Shown in pieces: positions 24,872 through 32,984 of a stretch of 64,000 bases of DNA. The notes under the pieces are model-generated. The model saw only the letters and a list, made by a program, of their open reading frames with translations, did no database searches and was not told the origin of the DNA. The translations under genes and the position numbers were made by a program. Location of the stretch: the NCBI GenBank assembly GCA_963775085.1, contig CAVZHO010000010.1, forward strand, positions 62,001 through 126,000, given 5' to 3'. This DNA is from JAAFIP01 sp963775085. Its GTDB lineage: Bacteria; Pseudomonadota; Gammaproteobacteria; Burkholderiales; Burkholderiaceae_C. Numbering within the stretch: the first letter of the stretch is position 1; the number at the start of each line of letters is the position of its first letter.

Positions 24872-26116
24872 TTAAAGGCGTTTGAATACCAAGGTACCGT
24901 TGGTACCGCCAAAACCAAAGTTGTTCTTCACCGCCACGTCAATTTTCAGGTCGCGGGCGGTGTTGGCGCAGTAGTCCAGATCGCACTCGGGGTCTTGGTT
25001 GATGATGTTGATGGTGGGCGGGCTCTTTTGGTGGTGCAAGGCCAGCACCGTGAACACACTCTCGATGCCACCCGCGCCGCCCAGCAAATGGCCGGTCATG
25101 CTCTTGGTGGAATTGACCACCACTTTTTTGGCATGCTCGCCCAGGGCTGCCTTGATGGCGTTGGTCTCGTTGGTGTCGCCCAGCGGGGTCGAGGTGCCGT
25201 GGGCGTTGAGGTAGTCCACCGCGTCGACATTCAGGCCCGCGTTGGCCAGTGCGGCCAGCATGGCGCGGCGTGGGCCATCCATATTGGGGGCGGTCATGTG
25301 GCCGGCGTCGGCGCTCATGCCAAAGCCGGGCAGCTCGCAGTAAATCTTGGCACCGCGCGCCTTGGCGTGTTCGTACTCTTCCAACACCAGCACGCCAGCG
25401 CCCTCACCCAGTACAAAACCGTCGCGGTCTCTGTCCCAGGGACGGCTGGCGGTTTTCGGATCGTCATTGCGGGTGCTCAGCGCGCGCATGGCGGCAAAAC
25501 CGCCAATGCCCAGCGGCGAAATGGTGGCCTCGGCTCCGCCGCAGACCATCACATCGGCATCGCCATACTCGATCATGCGGGCACTCAGGCCAATCGCGTG
25601 CAGGCCGGTGGTGCAGGCGGTAACGACGGCGATATTGGGGCCTTTAAAGCCAAACTTCATCGACACATGGCCCGAGATCATGTTGATAATGCTGGCGGGC
25701 ACGAAGAATGGGGTGATGCGGCGCGGCCCCCGGTTGGTCAGCTCGGCGTGGGTCTCTTCAATCAACGGCAAGCCGCCAATTCCGGAGCCAATGTTGCAAC
25801 CAATGCGCACGGCTTTGTCTTCGGCCAGGGCCTCGCCGGTGGCCAGGCCGGCATCCGCCACGGCCTGCACGGCAGCGGCAATGCCGTAGTGGATAAAGGT
25901 GTCCATGCTGCGGGCTTCTTTGGAGGTCATGTAGTCCTCCACGTTAAAGCCCTTGACCTCGCCGGCAATTTTGCAGGCAAAGGCGCTGGCATCAAACTTG
26001 GTGATGCTGTCAATGCCCGACTGGCCTGCCAGCAGGTTGCTCCAGGCGGTTTGCACGGTATTGCCCACGGGGCTGATGCAGCCCAGGCCTGTGACGACGA
26101 CGCGGCGTTTGGTCAT
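24872..26116 (-). CDS. fabF: 3-oxoacyl-ACP synthase II (FabF)
   Basis: Beta-ketoacyl-ACP synthase II of fatty-acid elongation, 414 residues from ATG 26116 (MTKRRVVVTGLGCISPVG). Catalytic Cys is in VVTACTTGLHAIG; the two His are in NAHGTSTPLGDTNE and SMTGHLLGGAGGIES; the C-terminus has NNFGFGGTNGTLVFKRL. A terminator-like hairpin lies in the 140-base gap upstream to acpP. Confidence 0.95.
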   Translation of the reverse strand: MTKRRVVVTGLGCISPVGNTVQTAWSNLLAGQSGIDSITKFDASAFACKIAGEVKGFNVEDYMTSKEARSMDTFIHYGIAAAVQAVADAGLATGEALAEDKAVRIGCNIGSGIGGLPLIEETHAELTNRGPRRITPFFVPASIINMISGHVSMKFGFKGPNIAVVTACTTGLHAIGLSARMIEYGDADVMVCGGAEATISPLGIGGFAAMRALSTRNDDPKTASRPWDRDRDGFVLGEGAGVLVLEEYEHAKARGAKIYCELPGFGMSADAGHMTAPNMDGPRRAMLAALANAGLNVDAVDYLNAHGTSTPLGDTNETNAIKAALGEHAKKVVVNSTKSMTGHLLGGAGGIESVFTVLALHHQKSPPTINIINQDPECDLDYCANTARDLKIDVAVKNNFGFGGTNGTLVFKRL

Positions 26117-26200
26117 GTGTAGATCCACGGTGTGCCGCCTGATGCCAATACGCAAAACGCGGCAAATAAATTATCTAAAACTGCAACTACCCTGCTCCCA

Positions 26201-26243
26201 AAGAAAAAAGGGCCCAGGCATGGCTGCCTTTGGCCCCTTTAGT
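26201..26243 (-). terminator. Hairpin with T-run between acpP and fabF
   Basis: On the minus strand AAGGGGCCAAAGGCA-GCCA-TGCCTGGGCCCTTTTTTC: a GC-rich stem followed by six T. It directly follows acpP and would end or attenuate transcription, explaining higher ACP than FabF output while fabF remains in the cluster. Confidence 0.7.
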
Positions 26244-26256
26244 CTGTGGCTACGCC

Positions 26257-26496
26257 CTACGCCTTTTTGTGCGTATTGGCGTAGGCAATGGCCGAGGCCA
26301 CGGTGGTGATTTTTTCGGCCTCTTCGTCGGGGATCTCAATCCCAAACTCGTCTTCCAGAGCCATCACCAGCTCTACCGTGTCCAGCGAGTCAGCGCCCAG
26401 ATCGGCCACAAAGGCTTTCTCTGGAGTCACTTGCGACTCTTCTACACCGAGTTGTTCGGCAATGATTTTTTTGACACGTGATTCAATATCGCTCAT
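26257..26496 (-). CDS. acpP: Acyl carrier protein
   Basis: Acyl carrier protein, 79 residues from ATG 26496 (MSDIESRVKKIIAEQLG); an upstream ATG adds only four residues and lacks the family start. The phosphopantetheine serine is in LGADSLDTVELVMALEDEF. Strongly acidic as expected. It lies between fabG and fabF, the standard order. Confidence 0.96.
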   Translation of the reverse strand: MSDIESRVKKIIAEQLGVEESQVTPEKAFVADLGADSLDTVELVMALEDEFGIEIPDEEAEKITTVASAIAYANTHKKA

Positions 26497-26614
26497 AGGT
26501 TCCCTCAAAGGGTTGTTAATAGTCGGGGGATTTTACTTGGTTTACGGACGGGTTTGCCGATTTGCTTTTTTAGTGAGGTTTTTTACAGCTCGCGCAGGCC
26601 TGCACTCCATGGTG

Positions 26615-27346
26615 CTACATCAACATGCCGCCGTTGACATGCAGCTCCTGCCCGGTAATGTACCCCGCCTGCGGGCTGGCTACAAAGGCCACCGCGTAGG
26701 CAATATCAGCCGGTTTGCCCAAATGTCCCAGTGGAATCGCTGATAAAAGGGCTTTTTGCTGCGCTTCGGGCAGGCCAGCGGTCATATCGGTCTCAATAAA
26801 ACCCGGCGCAATGCAGTTGACGGTGATGTTGCGCGAGCCCAGCTCCCGCGCCAGCGCCCGCGTCATGCCCGCGACACCGGCCTTGGCCGCCGCATAGTTG
26901 GCCTGGCCGGGGTTGCCCATGGCACCCACCACGCTGGTGATGTTGATGATCCGGCCATAGCGCTGCTTCATCATGGTGCGCATCACGGCGCGGCTCATGC
27001 GAAACACCGCCTTGAGGTTGGTGTCCACCACCGCGTCCCACTCATCGTCCTTCATGCGCATGGCCAGGGTGTCGCGGGTAATGCCGGCGTTGTTCACCAC
27101 GATATGCAGGCCGCCGTGCTGTTTGACGATGCCGTCTATCAGCGCATCGACCGCAGCGCCATCGGTCACATTCAGCACCGCGCCCTGGATGCCGGTGGCG
27201 GTGATTTTTTCCGCACCCTCGGCCGTGGTGGCGGTGCCGATGACTGTGCAGCCCCTGGCCAGCAGTTCCGCCGCAATGGCAGCGCCTATACCGCGGGTGG
27301 CGCCGGTGACCAGGGCGATTTGGTTGTCAAATTTTGTGTCGCTCAT
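26615..27346 (-). CDS. fabG: 3-oxoacyl-ACP reductase (FabG)
   Basis: NADPH-dependent short-chain dehydrogenase, 243 residues, reducing 3-oxoacyl-ACP. Cofactor motif TGATRGIG is at residue 15, NNAG in the middle (VVNNAGITRDTLAMRM), catalytic Ser in ITSVVGAMG and YAAAKAG with Tyr and Lys. It ends ELHVNGGMLM. A 295-base gap to fabD upstream contains a long inverted-repeat element. Confidence 0.95.
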   Translation of the reverse strand: MSDTKFDNQIALVTGATRGIGAAIAAELLARGCTVIGTATTAEGAEKITATGIQGAVLNVTDGAAVDALIDGIVKQHGGLHIVVNNAGITRDTLAMRMKDDEWDAVVDTNLKAVFRMSRAVMRTMMKQRYGRIINITSVVGAMGNPGQANYAAAKAGVAGMTRALARELGSRNITVNCIAPGFIETDMTAGLPEAQQKALLSAIPLGHLGKPADIAYAVAFVASPQAGYITGQELHVNGGMLM

Positions 27347-27406
27347 TTGAGGTTCTTTTCTATCGTATTTAGTTTGGAAGACAGGGGAAATTCGGGGTCA
27401 ATTTTT

Positions 27407-27625
27407 GAACGTAGAGGGCGCAAAGGTTACGCAAAGTGCGCAAAAAAGAGAATACAAAGGAAAACCAAAAATTCAAAGAAATATTAAAAACAGCCTGCGA
27501 CTTTGAAACCATCTTTATTCTTCAAATTTTAATTTTCTTTATTTTTTTCTTTTCTCTTTTTTGTTTTCTTTTTTCTTCCTTCTGCGCTCTTTGCGAAACC
27601 TTCGCGTCCTCTGCGTTTAAAATTT
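27407..27625. repeat. Long inverted repeat of GCGCAAAG-type units between fabD and fabG
   Basis: The left arm (about 27407-27450) reads GAACGTAGAGGGCGCAAAGG, TTACGCAAAGTGCGCAAAAA. The reverse complement of the right arm (about 27583-27625) reads TAAACGCAGAGGACGCGAAG, GTTTCGCAAAGAGCGCAGAA. Between them is an AT-rich stretch with little structure and no gene. Apart from this element nothing is seen in the 295 bases between fabD and fabG. Related elements are at 11577-11701 and 36641-36806. Confidence 0.8.
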
Positions 27626-27641
27626 CCCCGCTTTTAAACCC

Positions 27642-28580
27642 TCAGCCGAGTAGCCCCTTAGCCTCAAGCAAAGAGGCTGGGTCAAACACCGCTCCGCTCA
27701 CCAGCTCGGCATCAATCCGCTTGGTCATGCCCGACAGCACCTTGCCCGGGCCGCACTCGATCAAGGTACTAACCCCGCGCGCCTTGATGGCGGCTACGCA
27801 CTCGACCCAGCGCACGGCGCCAAAGGCCTGGCGGTACAGCGCATCGCGGAATTTGTCAGCTTCGGTTTGTACGGCGACGTCAACGTTATTGAGCACCGGA
27901 GTCTGCGGCGCGTTGAAAGTGAGCGTTGCCAACTTGGCCCGCAGTTTTTCGGCCGCGGGTTTCATCAAGCTGCTGTGAAACGGCGCACTCACAGGGAGTG
28001 GCAGGCAGCGTTTGGCACCTTTGGCTTTGAGCAATTCGCTGGCTTTTTCTACGCCCAGCTTGGTGCCTGCAATCACCGTTTGCAGCGGGTCGTTAAAGTT
28101 CACCGCTTCGGCTATCTCGCCGGTATCCATTGAAGATTGGGCGCAAGCGGCTATCACATCGCTAGCAGCCATACCCAGCACGGCCGCCATGGCGCCCGTG
28201 CCCGCAGGCACCGCCTCTTGCATGGCCGCTGCGCGCAGGCGCACGGTTTGCACGGCATCGTGCAGGCTGAGCACACCAGCAGCGACGAGGGCCGAATATT
28301 CACCCAGCGAATGCCCGGCCACCACGGCAGGCACCGCACCGCCCTCGGCCAACCAAGCGCGGTACGCCGCCACACCTGCCACCAGCATCACGGGCTGCGT
28401 GTTCACCGTCAAACCCAAGGCCTCTTTCGGCCCTTCTTTGATCAGCTTGCCGAGGTCTTCACCCAGTGCGTCGTTGGCTTCTTTCACGACAGCGGCTACC
28501 GCAGGATGGTCGCCCCAAACGTCCAGCATGCCCACGGACTGCGAGCCTTGGCCGGGGAAAATAAATGCGAATGGCTTCAT
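27642..28580 (-). CDS. fabD: Malonyl-CoA:ACP transacylase (FabD)
   Basis: Loads malonyl groups onto ACP, 312 residues. Motifs: FPGQGSQSVGM at the start, catalytic Ser in VVAGHSLGEYSALVAAG, Arg and His of the active site in QTVRLRAAAMQEAVP and LPVSAPFHSSLMKPAAEKL. It ends SLLEAKGLLG. Located between fabH and fabG as in most proteobacteria. Confidence 0.95.
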   Translation of the reverse strand: MKPFAFIFPGQGSQSVGMLDVWGDHPAVAAVVKEANDALGEDLGKLIKEGPKEALGLTVNTQPVMLVAGVAAYRAWLAEGGAVPAVVAGHSLGEYSALVAAGVLSLHDAVQTVRLRAAAMQEAVPAGTGAMAAVLGMAASDVIAACAQSSMDTGEIAEAVNFNDPLQTVIAGTKLGVEKASELLKAKGAKRCLPLPVSAPFHSSLMKPAAEKLRAKLATLTFNAPQTPVLNNVDVAVQTEADKFRDALYRQAFGAVRWVECVAAIKARGVSTLIECGPGKVLSGMTKRIDAELVSGAVFDPASLLEAKGLLG

Positions 28581-28614
28581 GGTTTGTGCACGAAATTAGA
28601 TTGGAAGTTAGCTC

Positions 28615-28658
28615 ATAGTCCTTGTCAACAGGACATATCTAGCTACATATTTAGTAGT
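28615..28658 (-). repeat. Dispersed repeat at the fabH stop codon
   Basis: On the plus strand ATAGTCCTTGTCAACAGGAC, ATATCTAGCTACATATTTAG, TAGT. The fabH stop codon (TAA, minus strand, 28651-28653) lies within its outer edge, and the rest fills the gap to fabD. Confidence 0.75.
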
Positions 28659-29622
28659 ACTGCACCCCAGGTAAAGCCCCCCCCACGCCTTCGAGCATGA
28701 CGGTTTGGCCCTTCTGGATCTTGCCGGCGCGCACGGCGGCATCCAGCGCCAGCGGGATGGATGCCGCCGAGGTATTGCCATGCTGATCGACGGTGACAAT
28801 CACTTTGTCTTCAGCGAGTTTGAGCTTTTTGGCCGTGCCCAGCATGATGCGGATGTTGGCCTGGTGAGGAACCAGCCAGTCAATATCCGCCTCGGTTTTA
28901 CCGGCCTTGGCCAGCACCGATCGGGCTACATCGGCCAGCACGCCGACGGCGAGTTTGAAGACGGCTTGGCCGTCCATTTTGAGGGTGGGGTCGCCCAGCA
29001 CCTGGCCGCGGCTGACGGTGCCGGGCACGCAGAGCACGCCGACGTGTTTGCCATCGGCATGCAGCTCGCTGGCCAGGATGCCGGGGCTGTCGGAGGCTTC
29101 CAGCACCACTGCGCCTGCGCCGTCGCCAAACAGCACGCAGGTGGTGCGGTCTTTGAAGTCCAGGATGCGGCTGAAGACCTCGCTGCCTACCACCAGGGCG
29201 CATGTGGCAGCGCCGGTTTTGATCATGCTGTCGGCAATCGTCAGCGCATAGACAAAGCCGCTGCACACGGCCTGCACGTCAAAGGCGGGGCAACCTGCGA
29301 TGCCCAGCTTGTGCTGCAAGATGGCGGCGCTGGAGGGGAAGACCATATCCGGCGTGGAGGTGGCGACGATGATGAGGTCTACGTCGGCAGCCACGCGGCC
29401 TGCGGCCTGAAGAGCCGACTGGCAGGCGGGCAAGGCCAGGTCGCTGCTGGTGACATCAGGCGCGGCAAAGTGGCGGGCGCGGATGCCGGTTCGCTCGACG
29501 ATCCATTCGTCCGAGGTTTCTACGCCTTGGGCAGCCAGCTCGGCGACCAGGTCGGCATTGGTGAGGCGGCGCGGCGGCAAATAACTGCCGGTGCCTGTAA
29601 TGCGTGAATATTTAACGGTCAT
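28651..29622 (-). CDS. fabH: 3-oxoacyl-ACP synthase III (FabH)
   Basis: Initiates fatty-acid synthesis by condensing an acyl-CoA with malonyl-ACP; 323 residues. Catalytic Cys in FDVQAVCSGFVYALTIA, His in LVPHQANIRIM, Asn in VTVDQHGNTSAASIPLAL. It ends GVGGALPGVQYY, overlapping the dispersed repeat at its stop. 83 bases separate it from plsX upstream. Confidence 0.95.
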   Translation of the reverse strand: MTVKYSRITGTGSYLPPRRLTNADLVAELAAQGVETSDEWIVERTGIRARHFAAPDVTSSDLALPACQSALQAAGRVAADVDLIIVATSTPDMVFPSSAAILQHKLGIAGCPAFDVQAVCSGFVYALTIADSMIKTGAATCALVVGSEVFSRILDFKDRTTCVLFGDGAGAVVLEASDSPGILASELHADGKHVGVLCVPGTVSRGQVLGDPTLKMDGQAVFKLAVGVLADVARSVLAKAGKTEADIDWLVPHQANIRIMLGTAKKLKLAEDKVIVTVDQHGNTSAASIPLALDAAVRAGKIQKGQTVMLEGVGGALPGVQYY

Positions 29623-29705
29623 AGGCTCTATGTTACCGCGTTACGACTGGTGACTTTTGTGCAACGATTTGGCAGGTTTAGCCGAAAATGACGGATAAAC
29701 AACGA

Positions 29706-30773
29706 TCAAGCTGCCGCTTGTACGTCATCCGCCATGGCCAGCAGCACAGGCGCGGCATGCGTAAGGCGCGCCTGCACCTTGCCTAGCAGGTTATGGTTGG
29801 CGGCGTCATAGGCCTTGCCCAGCGCTTGGGCAAATGAATAGGCATCGGCGGAGCCGTGGCTTTTGAACACCAGACCGCGCAGACCCAGCAGGGCCGCGCC
29901 GTTGTAACGGCGGTGGTCAACGCGCGACTTAAGCGCATTTAGAACCGGATAAGCCACGATAGCCGCCAGTTTAGTGAAAATATTGCGGGAGAATTCGGCT
30001 TTTAAAAACCCAACGATCATTTTGGCGACACCTTCACTGGTTTTGAGCGACACATTGCCGACAAAACCATCGCAGACCACAATATCCGCGATACCCGTAA
30101 AAATGTCGTTACCTTCCACATTACCGTGAAAATTAAGATCACCATTTTTAGCAGCAGATCGCAGCAGTTCACCGGTTTTTTTGATTATTTCGTTGCCTTT
30201 AATCGCTTCTTCGCCAATATTGAGCAAGCCTACGGAGGGGTTTTCATCGTTAGTGAGCGCCGACACCAGGGCCGAGCCCATGATGGCAAACTGAAACAGG
30301 TGCACGGCCGTGCAGTCCACATTGGCGCCCATATCCAGCACGGTCGTGGCGCCACCTTTGGCGTTGGGCAACTGGGCGGCGATGGCGGGGCGGTCGATGC
30401 CCTCCAATGTTTTGAGCACATAACGGGCAATCGCCATCAGTGCGCCGGTGTTGCCGGCGGACACTGCGGCCTGCGCAGCCCCGGATTTGACCTGCTCGAT
30501 CGCCACGCGCATGGACGAGTCTTTCTTTTTGCGCAGCGCCACTTCCAGCGGGTCGTCCATCGTTACCACTTCGGTGGCGCCAACGATGCTGGCGCGAGGG
30601 TGGGCAAAACCTTGCAGCGCCTCGGGCAAGCCCACCAGCACCACACGCGCTTGGGGGTGCGCGTCTAAAAATTGGCGGCAGGCGGGCAACGTCACCGAGA
30701 CCCCATGGTCACCGCCCATGCAGTCCACGGCAATCGTGACCGAGCCAACCAGACTAGTTGCGGGGGTGCTCAT
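29706..30773 (-). CDS. plsX: Phosphate acyltransferase PlsX
   Basis: Makes acyl-phosphate from acyl-ACP for phospholipid synthesis; 355 residues. Family features include IAVDCMGGDHGVSVTLPA at the start, MRVAIEQVKSGAAQAAVSAG, and VCDGFVGNVSLKTSEGVAKM. About 15 residues at the N-terminus (MSTPATSLVGSV) precede the conserved start. It is separated from rpmF by a strong hairpin. Confidence 0.94.
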   Translation of the reverse strand: MSTPATSLVGSVTIAVDCMGGDHGVSVTLPACRQFLDAHPQARVVLVGLPEALQGFAHPRASIVGATEVVTMDDPLEVALRKKKDSSMRVAIEQVKSGAAQAAVSAGNTGALMAIARYVLKTLEGIDRPAIAAQLPNAKGGATTVLDMGANVDCTAVHLFQFAIMGSALVSALTNDENPSVGLLNIGEEAIKGNEIIKKTGELLRSAAKNGDLNFHGNVEGNDIFTGIADIVVCDGFVGNVSLKTSEGVAKMIVGFLKAEFSRNIFTKLAAIVAYPVLNALKSRVDHRRYNGAALLGLRGLVFKSHGSADAYSFAQALGKAYDAANHNLLGKVQARLTHAAPVLLAMADDVQAAA

Positions 30774-30800
30774 AAGTTAAAAGTTAAGTCAGCGCCGGAC

Positions 30801-30840
30801 AAAACAAAGGCCCGAGGCTACACAACGTAGCAGCGGGCCT
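30801..30840 (-). terminator. Hairpin terminator/attenuator between rpmF and plsX
   Basis: On the minus strand AGGCCCGCTGCTACGTTGTG then TAGCCTCGGGCCTTTGTTTT: a stem of AGGCCCG/CGGGCCT plus GCTAC/GTAGC, followed by a T-rich tail. It lies just after the rpmF stop, so it would partly terminate the ribosomal protein message before the lipid genes. Confidence 0.75.
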
Positions 30841-30859
30841 GGCCGGTGGCGGCAGAGCT

Positions 30860-31045
30860 TTACTCGGCGGCGGTTTTGGACTTGATCACCTGGCGACCAC
30901 GGTAAAAACCGTTGGGGCTGATGTGGTGACGCAGGTGCGTCTCGCCGGTGGTGGGCTCGGTGGCGATGCCTGGGGTGTCCAGCGCGTAGTGCGCACGGTG
31001 CATGCCGCGCTTGGAAGGGGACTTTTTGTTCTGTTGAACTGCCAT
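30860..31045 (-). CDS. rpmF: 50S ribosomal protein L32
   Basis: 61-residue basic ribosomal protein: MAVQQNKKSPSKRGMHRAHY and the C-terminal HHISPNGFYRGRQVIKSK. It is the form without the four zinc-ligand cysteines. A good ribosome site (GGAGC) precedes it. Its usual neighbour yceD is present but displaced by an inserted toxin-antitoxin pair. Confidence 0.96.
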   Translation of the reverse strand: MAVQQNKKSPSKRGMHRAHYALDTPGIATEPTTGETHLRHHISPNGFYRGRQVIKSKTAAE

Positions 31046-31224
31046 GGTGGGCTCCTAAAACACTTGCAGGCACAGCCTGCGCGTGGTGAAAAGTTGGTAA
31101 TGGGGTACGCTGGACAGCACAAGCCGACTAGCGCGAAGCCTTCCATTATAACCCGGTTTGCGGCTAGGCGAAAGGGGAATTTAAGGCTCTACTAGAACGC
31201 CCCACAGGGTGTTTCCTATACCAA

Positions 31225-31506
31225 TTACTTGGGATATTGCTGGCGGGCATGCAGCACGCGCAGTACCTGGATATCGCGTAGGCCCACTTTGTAAATGACG
31301 ATGTAGTTGGGATGAACTACGATTTGCCTGCAACCGGGCATGCGATCACTGGTTGCGTAAAGGTAGGGATGTTCGGGTAAATGGACAACGCTTTCGCGAA
31401 TTCGTAACCATAGGTTCTCGGCAGCCATTAAATTGCGCCGACCGATAAAGTCGGTTATTTCGGCTAAGTCTTCGTCTGCGGTTTCAGACCAAACAACTGG
31501 GAACAT
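31225..31506 (-). CDS. ParE/RelE-family toxin
   Basis: 93-residue toxin of the ParE/RelE fold: WSETADEDLAEITDFIGRRN at the N-terminus, then LRIRESVVHLPEHPYLY, and the final strands CRQIVVHPNYIVIYKV and VLRVLHARQQYPK typical of ParE (GYRXX-Y-R-like, with HARQ at the end). ParE members poison DNA gyrase; RelE members cut mRNA; the long N-terminal helix pair favours ParE. Its start touches the antitoxin stop. Confidence 0.85.
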   Translation of the reverse strand: MFPVVWSETADEDLAEITDFIGRRNLMAAENLWLRIRESVVHLPEHPYLYATSDRMPGCRQIVVHPNYIVIYKVGLRDIQVLRVLHARQQYPK

Positions 31507-31694
31507 TAACTGCCGTGAATTTGACGCAGCGCCGCGAAGCGCTCTTCCATACGGCGCACTACTTCATCATGCGGTATGGAGGGGCGCGGGTCGTCTAAAG
31601 CTTCTTTAACCTTCGCGCGAAACCAGCGGTCATAGCTGTCCGCCTGTTCTTGGGTCTCAAACTCTGAAATGATGGGATCTAAGACTGCATTCAT
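31506..31694 (-). CDS. Antitoxin partner of ParE-type toxin
   Basis: 62-residue protein with SEFETQEQADSYDRWFRAKV and EALDDPRPSIPHDEVVRRME, the pattern of small antitoxins paired with ParE toxins. It overlaps the toxin gene by one base, in the usual antitoxin-toxin order, and probably represses its own promoter. The pair lies between yceD and rpmF, 60 bases after yceD. Confidence 0.85.
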   Translation of the reverse strand: MNAVLDPIISEFETQEQADSYDRWFRAKVKEALDDPRPSIPHDEVVRRMEERFAALRQIHGS

Positions 31695-31754
31695 AGCTGT
31701 AGATTAGCACAAAATGGCATACCTAGCACTCCCTGCGCTAAGCACAGACTTCAC

Positions 31755-32330
31755 CTACCCCAACTTCTTCAAACTGCCCAACGCCGCAAAGGCATTGGGC
31801 TTTTGCGTCAGCGCGGCCTTGAAATCCTCGTCAGTGGAGGCTAACTTCACTTCGCCGGGGCAGGTGTCGTGCTTGGGCACGATGGGCAGGGCCATGAGTA
31901 GCTCATCCTCGATCAAGTCGTGCAGGTTGAACTGCTTGGACAGCACCAGCAGGTCTTCTTCGCAGGTTTCGTCCTCGTTCAGGGCGGTGGCCTCGTCGGC
32001 GACGAAGCGGAAGGGGATGTGGATATCTATCGGCACTTCAAACGCGCCCAGGCAGCGCTGACAGACCATGGGCACTCGGCTGCGCACGCCAAGATGCAGC
32101 CAGACTTGGCTCTTGTCGCCCGCTGCAGCGCCTGCTGGGGTGATGGTTTCGCCGCGCGCGCTCCAGGACACGGTTTTTCCCATCAAATCAGCCGGTAGTC
32201 CATGTACTGTGGACATAACGCGCTCATAATTTGATAGTAAATCCTGCCCCGACAAGGTATCCCCGGTCAGTGCAAATTTACGCACATCGAGCTGTGTGGG
32301 GGGTAGAGAGGGCGGTGGTGGGGTGGTCAT
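31755..32330 (-). CDS. yceD: YceD/DUF177 family protein (large ribosomal RNA accumulation)
   Basis: 191 residues from ATG 32330 (MTTPPPPSLPPTQLDVRKF); the longer frame is unlikely. The conserved core includes LHLGVRSRVPMVCQRCLGAF, with the C-x2-C pair, and a later Cys in EDETCEEDLLVL, then HDLIEDELLMALPIVPKHD. YceD is linked to 23S rRNA maturation and normally sits directly before rpmF; here a toxin-antitoxin pair lies between. Confidence 0.9.
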   Translation of the reverse strand: MTTPPPPSLPPTQLDVRKFALTGDTLSGQDLLSNYERVMSTVHGLPADLMGKTVSWSARGETITPAGAAAGDKSQVWLHLGVRSRVPMVCQRCLGAFEVPIDIHIPFRFVADEATALNEDETCEEDLLVLSKQFNLHDLIEDELLMALPIVPKHDTCPGEVKLASTDEDFKAALTQKPNAFAALGSLKKLG

Positions 32331-32366
32331 GGCAAATCCTAGCCCTGAGTGTAAGAGAATCGGGCT

Positions 32367-32984
32367 ATGCAAACATTACATTCTTCTGCCCAAGCGGCTG
32401 CCAGCTCGCGCGCCCTGGTGCTGGGCTCTACCTCCCGCTACCGCCGCGAGCTGCTGGAACGCCTGCGCGTGCCTTTTGAGGTGGCCGCGCCCGAGGTGGA
32501 CGAAACCCCCCTGCCCGGCGAGGCGCCCTTGGCCATGGCCCAGCGTCTGGCCCTGGCCAAAGCGCAGGCGGTGGCGGCTAAATTCCCCCACGCGGTGGTG
32601 ATTGGCTCTGACCAGGTGGCCGACCTGCACGGCGAGCCCTTGGGCAAGCCCGGCACGCACGCGCGCGCCACCGCGCAACTGCGCCGCATGCGCGGCCAGG
32701 TGGTGGTCTTTCAAACCGCACTGGCGGTGGTATGCCAAGAGACGGGCTTTGTAGAGCAAGACGTAGCCGCTGTGCGCGTGCTGTTCCGCAACCTGAGCGA
32801 TGCCGAGATCGAAGCGTATTTAATCGCCGAAGAGCCCTACGACTGCGCAGGCAGCGCCAAAAGCGAGGGCCTGGGCATCGCCCTGCTGGAGCGCATTGAC
32901 AACGACGACCCCACCGCCTTGATAGGCCTGCCGCTGATCCGCACCGCACGCATGATCCGCGCCGCTGGGGTGAAGCTGCTATGA
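32367..32984 (+). CDS. Maf-family nucleotide pyrophosphatase
   Basis: Hydrolyses non-canonical or modified NTPs; 205 residues. Motifs: LVLGSTSRYRRELLERL, VDETPLPGEAPLAMAQRLAL, VVIGSDQVADLHGEPLGKP (catalytic Asp) and SAKSEGLGIALLERIDNDDP. The substrate subgroup looks like the YceF type (SDQVA) active on m7GTP. Divergent from yceD; its stop overlaps the following methyltransferase gene by four bases. Confidence 0.92.
   Translation: MQTLHSSAQAAASSRALVLGSTSRYRRELLERLRVPFEVAAPEVDETPLPGEAPLAMAQRLALAKAQAVAAKFPHAVVIGSDQVADLHGEPLGKPGTHARATAQLRRMRGQVVVFQTALAVVCQETGFVEQDVAAVRVLFRNLSDAEIEAYLIAEEPYDCAGSAKSEGLGIALLERIDNDDPTALIGLPLIRTARMIRAAGVKLL

Noticed and set aside
24995..26122. Long plus-strand open frame of 375 codons antisense to fabF
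   Set aside because: Composition is Gly/His/Ala-rich shadow of a GC-rich gene; fabF on the other strand has all catalytic motifs.
31046..31224. Extra small gene upstream of rpmF
   Set aside because: Frames here are short and overlap the L32 leader; no start with ribosome binding site was seen.
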